This document shows positions 56,866-64,000 of a stretch of 64,000 nt of DNA, in pieces. Source of the stretch: Isoetes taiwanensis. Its lineage: Eukaryota > Streptophyta > Lycopodiopsida > Isoetales > Isoetaceae. Position 1 is the stretch's first letter; the number at the start of each line of letters is the position of its first letter. A program made the position numbers and the translations under genes. The stretch spans positions 3,268,535 to 3,332,534 of the forward strand of contig JAJEKV010000094.1 in assembly GCA_021234155.1 (NCBI GenBank), read 5' to 3'. The notes beneath the pieces were generated by a model. That model saw only the letters and a list, made by a program, of their open reading frames with translations. It was not told the DNA's origin and ran no database searches.

Positions 56866-58330
56866 AGTGCCGCCTCTTTGCTCCAAACCTGGGCTCGCTA
56901 TATCTCTTGCAAGCGCTCTGCTCAGAAATAAATCATGCTCACTTTTTGCATATATAAAACAAAATATGCATGCAATTTCATACCTGGTCTCTTCAAGTTG
57001 TTGCGCACATCCATATCATTGCAAATGATACAATTCTAGAAGAAAAGCGCATTCTTTCCATATTTTGCAAGCTGCCTGGACATGAAAATAGCAACCTAGC
57101 TGCTAATGTGCCCCGATCTTTATGTTATTTTACCTCCTCCATTTGCTTTATTCCTAAAGATTATAGCTTACATCCTTCTTGCCTAAGAAGATACATCCAG
57201 CTCTTCCATATCAAATAAGTTTTCCATTAACTTCACGGCCTCTGATTTCTTCAAGGCCTCTGGTTTCAAGACCTGTTTTAAACTCCAGTTAAAGAGTACT
57301 ATGTACATAAAGATCAGATTTAAAGAAGATCTAAATTATTAGCTCCACTAGCAAACTTGATGAAAACACTGATGAAACCTAATGATTATGGGCTCTGGCT
57401 CTTCGTTTTATCTATACAGTTGCATCCCTTCTTGATGTCGGTGAGCTCCTATCTACTGGGAATCTATCAGTTGGAAATATTACATGAAAATCTAAATGAC
57501 CAAGTTCAGCAAAATTTGCTTCACCTTACCTGAAGAACCATCAAAATCGAAGCTCACAATCAGCATCCAAGTGGGAAAACGTGATTTCCGATGCCAAGAA
57601 GAATATAGAGCCCTAAAACCACAAATGCTGTGTAAAGGTTTTAATAGAAAGCTAAGAATTGTCACAAAGAGCAAGGATCCACCGCGAAGAAAACAAACCT
57701 AAAAATGGAAAGGCTATGGGCAATAATCTTCATGAACTTCGAATGAGAAGAGGCCATCCAAGGAGCTCCGACAAACTGATGATTTTTGCTGCCCTAAAGA
57801 GACCCGTCACAGCAGACTGTGCATGTGGCTATCACAGCAGAGTGTGCATGGCGTCAACTATCAAGATAAAATGGTGGCTATGATGCTCACACAGATGCTG
57901 CAGATCCTTATCTCCTCCTCCACAGCCGGAACTCGTTCCACAACTCTATCTTCTACCTCAATTGGGGCCTCCAAGGATCTGAGTTTTCCGGTTTAGGGCT
58001 TGGGTTTTTTTATGTTTTTGTTTTGAAAAGTTACGTTCTAATCTAAGCCCTCGATTAGATGGTGAAATCTCAGTCGTTGGATCTAGGGCTGGGTCCAACA
58101 CTTACACTATAACTTTATAATATAGGATTGAACCATCATTCAATTAAATTGGGTTTATGTCTTAATTTTGGGACAAATTTCATATTGCATGTTTTTAGTA
58201 GCATATTCAAATTCACACATTTCACCTCAAAATTATGAAAACGTAATATCATGTTATTTACAAAATAGTCAATATTTCACAATATAGCACCATATCATAA
58301 AAACGTGATAACAAAAATTTACATAGTTAT
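56866..58330. other. Possible minus-strand gene remnants
   Basis: A minus-strand frame at 57674-57535 ends in TTCTTCAG|GTAAGG, a good splice donor, after the residues LIVSFDFDGSSG. AAACCCAAGCCCTAAACC at about 57990-58008 (minus) resembles a plant 5' leader. No second exon or family could be assigned. Confidence 0.25.
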
Positions 58331-59311
58331 TCAACTTTCTTCAAGCACCCCCAATGATATCATAGCCTTCTTCCTGACATCCTGAGGTATTGTAATTCTC
58401 GCATTTCTAGCTGGAATAGTGTTTGGAGTCCATGAGTACAAAACACTTTCATAGTCTAGCCAAAGATCAGGATCACTTTCAGTTTCTCCTCCATTTCTTT
58501 GTCCAACAATCACGAGTACCTTTCTTTATCCGATCGTTGGTCAAGCGATGCCTTTGGACACCACCATTCCACCCGCACATGGTTGAAGTTAATATTACCT
58601 TCTTCTTTGCAAATATCGAGATAGTGAACCCCAACCACCTTTGGATATGTATCTAAATCTGCTGGCTTTACTACCACAAATTGGTGGCATTCCAAGTCGA
58701 TTGGAAGGTTCATAAACATCCATGCCTAGAAACTTTGGCCCTATTGTTCTTAGGACCAACATAGTGTTTTGTCGGAAGGAGGAGGAGCATATTGCTTGCG
58801 AATGCTACTTACGGTGTCATCAAAATCCTCAGCACACGCTAAGGTCTTCCACCTAGTTTTAGGCAACCACCCTTCTTTCAATTCATCGAGGATGTGTCTA
58901 TCTCCCCCAACGGGTTAATCACCTTCTTCGATAAGCCACCAAGGCACGGTTGGTGTCATCTGGATTGGTTTGCCAATGCTTTATATAGTCTTGGATTCCT
59001 TCCTTAGTCAATCCCAATTGCTTCACTTCTTGATGGGTTTTAAAGCTTTTGGTTGACCTAGAGGTATCATAGGCTTGCCATTCTCATCTCTCGCCATATT
59101 TCCTCCCCTCCTCTCCACTCATCCTCACGAAGGTCTCATCTTCCATTGGAAGATTGGAATCCCATCTCTCACCCAAAAAGTGAACTGCTGAGGGCACGGA
59201 ATGACCTTCAAGATCCAATGTATAACCATCCACAAAGCTCTTCCAATCGGGCACTTCTTCTATGAGAGAAGCTATAGGGTTTGGAGTAGTGCATTCATGC
59301 AAGATTTCCAT
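58331..59311 (-). pseudogene. DUF7869-like transposon protein, C-terminal pieces
   Basis: Frames at 59084-59311 (IEEVPDWKSFVDGYTLDLEG), 58510-58719 (VRVEWWCPKASLDQRS) and 58331-58513 follow the core domain in the same order as the C-terminal region of this family, but in shifting frames. The true stop is uncertain. Confidence 0.4.
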
Positions 59312-59316
59312 TAGCC

Positions 59317-60181
59317 CTAGGAAAGTTGGTCACTTTTTTTTGCCCGGTATACAACTATATTTGCCAAATAATGCATCCACATCCTCATGGGTATGCCGGG
59401 CATAAGAAACCCTAAATTAACTCTTTCAAATATCCCCACAATTATTAAGTAGGATAGGAAAGAAACATCCACTGTTCTTATTTTGGCGGCACAATTATCA
59501 AGTTGCAAGAGAAACCTTTTGGGTAGATCTTGAGGTTTATACGTGAAGTTGAAGCTCCAACATGTTCATTAGACCCATGCTTCCCTAAACCTTGCCTTCT
59601 TGAACTTTTCAATATTGTTAGGGGTTTCCATCTAACAATGCTCTATGTAGTGCACGGCTAGTTTGTAAGGTCTGGAGGTGACCATTGTATCCATTTTCAT
59701 AGTTTCTCAAACACCTCATGATACTCCCAATATGAAAATCTGGACCATCACTCCACAACTCCAAGCTAAAATGGCCATAGTAGGTATGATTCTGCCCATG
59801 CAAGATTGCCCCAGTCATTGAGATCTGTAAAGGGTATGATCTTCCACATGACTTTGGTATGTACTTGAATTGTGGAAGACAAGTCTTTTGCTGGTCCATC
59901 TTGTCATGTATAATACATAAATAGTTATTGGGTTCCAATGCGGATAAAGTCCTCCACATCCAATAACATGATCTACATGATAGTTGGTCAGTCATATGGT
60001 CCTTCATATGCTGCCTTATCCTAGCCCTTTGACTAGGTTGCACGATCTTATCAAGAGTCTCCTTCAACTTAGCACATAAATTGCACTTTGCAAAGTTGTT
60101 TGAAGTTGCTATGGTGACATGATTGAAATGCTTCTTCCATAACCTACTAAAGCTAGGTTGGGATATTGGAAGAATTCCCAA
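59317..60181 (-). pseudogene. DUF7869-like transposon protein, core
   Basis: The frame at 59618-60181 has FSRLWKKHFNHVTI, a CNLC patch, IHDKMDQQKTCLPQF (acidic 'D.MDQ' motif) and an LTGILVHG-like strand (SMTGAILHGQ). After a frame change, 59317-59508 gives MQLDNCAAK (the 'QLDN…NKN' motif) and GIFERVNLGFLM, then in another frame HTHEDVDALFGK. This D.MDQ, QLDN, HTHED order is characteristic of DUF7869-type proteins found in mobile DNA of plants, algae and oomycetes, proposed to be RNase-H-like nucleases. Multiple frameshifts make this copy dead as read. Confidence 0.65.
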
Positions 60182-60386
60182 TTCTCAGTAGGGGAATTCA
60201 CTTCTTCCAAAATACTCTTTTGAGTACAATGTGATGGCAACCTTTTCTCAACAAGCCGCTCTTCCCTTTTCATCCCCTTCTGCTTTTGTGGCATAGACTC
60301 TGCATTGAAATCAATATATTTTCAAATATCTCCACAATTAAAGGCAGCCAGGGTCCTAGAAAACAACTGATGGTCTCAACAAACCA

Positions 60387-60955
60387 TTATTTCCATGTAA
60401 AGCAATCCTGTTCCCCTCTTTTCGCTTTTTTTTTTTTTCGCCAATTATGCCATGAAGAAGTTGGAATTGCATGGATACTCTGCCATGCTTTTGCACATAT
60501 CCATTTGCCTAGCAAAGGGTATCTTTTTGTTTGGGTTTCTTTCATCTTGAAGTGCATGCTTTCGAAGATTGTGTACATGTAGGTCCTCCTCTCATCAACG
60601 GTGTACTCTTGAAAAGTGGCTCTTGCTTCCACCAATTGTTCTATTGTGAAGAATTGCATACAATCACTCAACAACAATCTGAGCCCCTAACCTTCACCAT
60701 TGTCTCACGTTTGGTGTCACTAATCAACTTGGCTCTTTTTGCTAGGATAATGTCGGCAACTGATACTTCTCCCCTTTTGCCTAGGTTTAGAGTTCCAAGC
60801 GGCCAATGGATCAATATCAAGACAATCATTGTCCCCAACAACCTCGGGCTCTGAAAAATATAATCCTCCACAAATTGAACACTACTTATAGGCCATGCCA
60901 TGATGCAAGGAAACCTCAATTGCTTGACACAACCAAAACATTCCTTGTCACCCAA
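60387..60955 (-). pseudogene. DUF7869-like transposon protein, N-terminal pieces
   Basis: The frame at 60387-60677 carries FTIEQLVEARATFQEYT followed by YPLLGKWICAKAWQSIHAIP, matching the '…GK.(V/I)C..AW…HGI' helix-turn segment that precedes the core. A further frame at 60668-60955 may be the N-terminus. It is linked to 59317-60181 by order and strand. Confidence 0.5.
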
Positions 60956-61209
60956 ACCTTTACCTTTCGGTTGTCTTCCAACATCGAAATTGCAATACCA
61001 ATATTGTCTTCCCCTAGCCTTTCATCATTACTTGACTTGACCGGGATCTGCTAGCACAATGACTCCTTGGCCTACTATTTCCTTGTTGCACTTGTGCATG
61101 ATTCTCACCTTCTTGTTCCTCCATTGCACCCTACTATAGAGGACTAATTGTTTTTCTTCAACATTCTTGCTAGGAGTTGGTTTTCATTGATATTGCTCTT
61201 TTCACCATC

Positions 61210-61560
61210 TTGAGTTGGAGGGGCACCATTGACCTAGGCAAATTGCACCCTTTTTAGTCAATGGTAAGAAAAAATTATTACACCATAAGATAAAAAAAAC
61301 CACGTACATTTATGGAATATGTAGAGGTAAATCAAATTTTTTAAAAGCAAGAAATTCCTTGGAAATAGGTTTAATATAATAATAACAATGAAATAAACGA
61401 AATCATTTAAAAAAAAATTTTCATGGCAACAACAAAGGAAATGACATTTATATAAATATATCCAAATTTTAATTATCGAAAATTTGGATATATGATCTGA
61501 AAAAGACATATAACTAATAGGCGTGAGAATTTATTATCCATAATAATATACCTAGATAAT
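61210..61560. other. AT-rich spacer
   Basis: Contains the inverted repeat TATATCCAAATTTT…AAAATTTGGATATA at 61457-61493. Otherwise featureless. Confidence 0.5.
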
Positions 61561-61583
61561 ATAGCTGGTTGGGGGAATTTAAA

Positions 61584-61672
61584 TGCGCTGGCGTGTTATT
61601 TGAGGCAATTAATTATTCACGCTAAGAGCTAATTAACCCTATATAAATCCGGTTCACGCTCTCAAGACCATT
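61584..61672 (+). promoter_or_regulatory. TATA-containing module, copy 1
   Basis: GGCGTGTTATTTGAGGCAAT, TTATTCACGCTAA and CCTATATAAATCC (TATA at 61640-61647), then TTCACGCTCTCAA, match 62720-62817 in order and spacing. It could be a duplicated promoter or part of a short LTR. Plus-strand frames follow but are not recognised. Confidence 0.5.
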
Positions 61673-61849
61673 ACGTCCCAATTTTTTTTTTCTCGCCCGC
61701 CATGAAGCGTTAAAGCCTCTGCGCTTCATGAAGAACCCGAGTCTCGTCAAAGGGCGTCGGGTTGAAAAACCTCTCTTCCCCGCTCATGGATTTCCTTGCC
61801 CAATTCTCCTCGATTCGATTCAGGAGGATGATCACGATTACGAAGAGGA

Positions 61850-62065
61850 GGGAGTTGAGCTCCTCTGATTCCTCGATTACGAAGAGGAGGAAGAGGAGGA
61901 AGAGGAGGAGTTGGAGGAAAGGGGAGGAGATGTCCTCCCAAGAGCATGAAACCCGCTCTGCCGGGGGTTGGCTTGACCACGAAGCGAGAGAATGAAATCT
62001 CACGAAGAAGAGGAGGAGGAGGAGGAGGAGGAGGAGGAGGGAGGAAGAGGATGAGGAGGAAGGTC
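61850..62065. repeat. GAGGA-rich low-complexity tract
   Basis: GAGGAAGAGGAGG-type repeats in two blocks (61885-61935 and 62005-62060). A 32-bp doublet containing CGATTACGAAGAGGAGG lies at about 61834 and 61872. Open frames here on either strand are compositional. Confidence 0.8.
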
Positions 62066-62719
62066 GAAATTGACCCGGTTTTTAGAATAGGTGAGAGATG
62101 AGCCAGGTTTGCATGTCTGTTTTATTTTTTTTTTTCACCTTTCTTTCTTTTCTAACACCTTTCTTTCTTCTTTGTTCGGGCGTGGAAGATCAATGATCTA
62201 GGATCCGGTGCATCTTGTAAAAGCCGGGCATTTTGTAAAGCCGGGCATTTTGTAAAAGCCATTCTTGGCATCTGTACATATCAATTTTGAATGAAATCAA
62301 ATAGTTTTCTTCACAAACTTTTTCTTCAAAGCGGTTTTCTTCAAGCAGTTTTTTACGTACATAAAAATATTTTGAATGAAATCAAAGCTGTTTTCTCAAA
62401 CATTTTGTCTCCAAAGTGTTTTCTCCAAAATTTTGTCTGCATTTTGTGTCAACAAAGTCTAGGGAACACTATAAATCAATCCGCAGCGATATAGGAAATT
62501 TTCCTATCGACCTAAAACAATTCCCCAACTCAACAAGTCATTTTTTAGCCTTGATAATTTTGCCTTTAAAATTATTTTTAATTTAGCCTATATAAAATTT
62601 CGAAATTCTTTTTTTTTTTTAGAATGCAATGAATGGAATAAAATGCGGTGAGAATTTATTGCATGAAATGCAATATTCTCCATATATACCATATACATGT
62701 CATGTAATGCGGGGAAGAC
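62066..62719. other. Spacer with short direct repeats
   Basis: GCCGGGCATTTTGTAAA is doubled near 62223-62257 and AATGAAATCAAA recurs at 62290 and 62375. No gene. Confidence 0.5.
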
Positions 62720-62817
62720 CAGATGCGGTGGCGTGTTAATTCAAGCAATCAATTATTCCACGCTAACTTATTTCTAATTGTGCCTATATAAATCCATTTT
62801 ACGCTCTCAAAGTTCCT
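62720..62817 (+). promoter_or_regulatory. TATA-containing module, copy 2
   Basis: GGCGTGTTAATTCAAGCAAT, ATTCCACGCTAA and CCTATATAAATCC (TATA at 62785-62792), then TTACGCTCTCAA. It lies 1145 bp after copy 1 and about 120 bp upstream of the ATG of the small frame at 62910. Confidence 0.5.
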
Positions 62818-62909
62818 ACATTTTCTTCCTTCCTTCATACGATTTGCGGTTGCGCCTGGCGTGTTTGGATCCATGATCCCGAAATCTTGGTGGCGATTTA
62901 TATTCATCA

Positions 62910-63218
62910 ATGTTAGATGTTTGGTTTACGGCAATTCCTAACTTACTAAAAGACTCCGCCTTTTGTTACGTAGCATCATCACGTAGCGAGGACATCGGAG
63001 ACTTCGAATTAAAACCAAAAGCGAGAGGACTAATCTGCGAATCGAAAAGCCTCGGAATTAAAACCACAAGCATCTATCCTCCTTCCGACCTCGAACTCAA
63101 GGTTAGTTTTCATTTAGTTTTAAGTATCATCTCAATGGCGGGTTTAATCCAAGAAGACAAGCTTTTGCATTTGCTTTCGGCGGCGGATGATGTTTATTAT
63201 AAAGAAAACCCGGAATAG
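62910..63218 (+). CDS. Small unclassified plant-like frame or first exon
   Basis: The frame starts at 62910, 118 bp after a TATA box. It may stop being coding at LELK|GTTAGT (63101), a plausible splice donor, rather than running the full 102 codons. The sequence (FCYVASSRSEDIGDFELKPK…TTSIYPPSDLEL) matches no family I know. Confidence 0.3.
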   Translation: MLDVWFTAIPNLLKDSAFCYVASSRSEDIGDFELKPKARGLICESKSLGIKTTSIYPPSDLELKVSFHLVLSIISMAGLIQEDKLLHLLSAADDVYYKENPE

Positions 63219-64000
63219 TTTTTATAAACTTCATACGCTTCTTTTGTCAGTAAATTCTTGAGTTTCTCTTCCTGAATTAATCATGCTATTGCATGCAAGT
63301 TTCTATTATGAATGTGTAGTAGAAAGCATTAGAAAAATCTGAAGATAATATTTGAAACACGCTAAAGCGTGTTTTAGGGATAATCTTAGCCTTCAACATG
63401 AATACACGCTCGTGTGCATTCGTGAGGAGGAGAAAAAAAAAAACATGCGGATAGATAAGTAAATAGATAAAGGCCGGGCAATTATTTACAGCTCTTTGAA
63501 TGCTACTTCTTCCCCGGCGTGTATAGTTTTCCTATATAGCGGTTTACGGCGTGCAAACAATTGTATCCCTACTTTCAACTTTTTACGCTAAACCGCGGGC
63601 GTGTCTCTTGAGTTTCTAAGTTTATAAATAAATAAATATAACCGCCCGGCGTGAATCTTACGATACTCAAAGCTCACTTCCTATTGATAGATGCGGGTTA
63701 CATTAATCACCGGTTGGTGGCGAAGATGGATTGGAATTACATTTGGGCCCGGCAATCACCGCGGCCGACTCGGTTTGGCTCCAATCTCGGTCGGGTTGAA
63801 CCTTGCGGCGAGCACCGGTTCGGTTTGGAGCACCCGATCTTGCAACCCACAGGAGTACTTGGATCAAGTAATGATGATGGCGGCGAGCGCGGGGCAATGA
63901 TAGATCACGGGCTCACGGGGCCCTTGCAATCGCCGCGGAGGCTGACCCTCTTATCTAATCACTTCGAGAATCACGGTACATGCATTGATCGAGAGTGAAT
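63219..64000. other. Right edge with GGCGTG motifs, no confident gene
   Basis: GGCGTG or its complement recurs (63518, 63549, 63599, 63648) in the style of the promoter modules upstream. A 115-codon frame at 63651-63998 and overlapping frames are not recognised. Confidence 0.3.

Noticed and set aside
61710-62003. Glu/Arg-rich or Pro/Leu-rich proteins
   Set aside because: Both strands are open because of the GAGGA low-complexity tract.

Overview
This is nuclear DNA of a land plant, made mostly of transposable elements of several ages with a few host genes between them. Plant origin rests on a GIL1/IRKI-type (DUF641) gene, plant-type Ty1/copia and Ty3/gypsy elements, plant-like LINE remnants and short GT-AG or GC-AG introns. 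An HSPA12-type Hsp70 gene, an apolipoprotein-L-like gene and two RNase-H-like 'transposase-like' families of the kind seen in mosses, ferns, algae and invertebrates make a non-flowering plant (fern, lycophyte or gymnosperm) more likely than an angiosperm. That last step is inference.

Layout. 1-4.4 kb: a decayed minus-strand transposase-like gene with a GTGGTG/CACCAC-rich minisatellite inside it. 4.4-7.3 kb: a 5'-truncated copia element with one short LTR. 7.8-8.9 kb: an intact GIL1/IRKI-like gene (minus). 9.6-15.1 kb: a large element with ~0.5 kb terminal inverted repeats built from a hairpin repeat, GTGATCCC...GGGATCAC; it carries spliced-looking gene fragments and no recognised transposase. 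16.3-17.9 kb: partial copies of the leader of the next gene. 17.9-19.7 kb: an intact intronless HSPA12-like Hsp70 gene. 20.8-21.3 kb: a palindromic tandem repeat. 24.7-26.6 kb: an AGATTCC minisatellite inside an 851-bp tandem duplication. 27.1-30.1 kb: SINE-like and LINE 3'-end sequences. 33.2-36.1 kb: a decayed LINE ORF2 (minus). 40.6 kb: a Helitron 3' end, followed by an APOL-like gene (minus) disrupted by a 32-bp duplication. 42.4-52.5 kb: a complete-length Ty3/gypsy element (minus) with both LTRs and a perfect 5-bp target duplication; a second Helitron 3' end lies 25 bp beyond it. 54.8-56.9 kb: three small TIR elements, two with perfect 8-bp target duplications. 58.3-61.2 kb: a decayed DUF7869-like transposase gene (minus). 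61.5-64 kb: two copies of a TATA-containing promoter module and a small unclassified exon.

The best host-gene candidates are the GIL1-like gene, the HSPA12-like gene and the APOL-like gene. They do not form a pathway and share no regulation that I can see. The most unusual structure is the hairpin-repeat TIR element at 9.6-15.1 kb. The two gypsy LTRs are nearly identical in AT-rich stretches but differ in clusters at CAG/CTG and CG sites. That pattern suggests methylation-linked mutation or base-calling error, so some frameshifts in the repeats may not be real decay.
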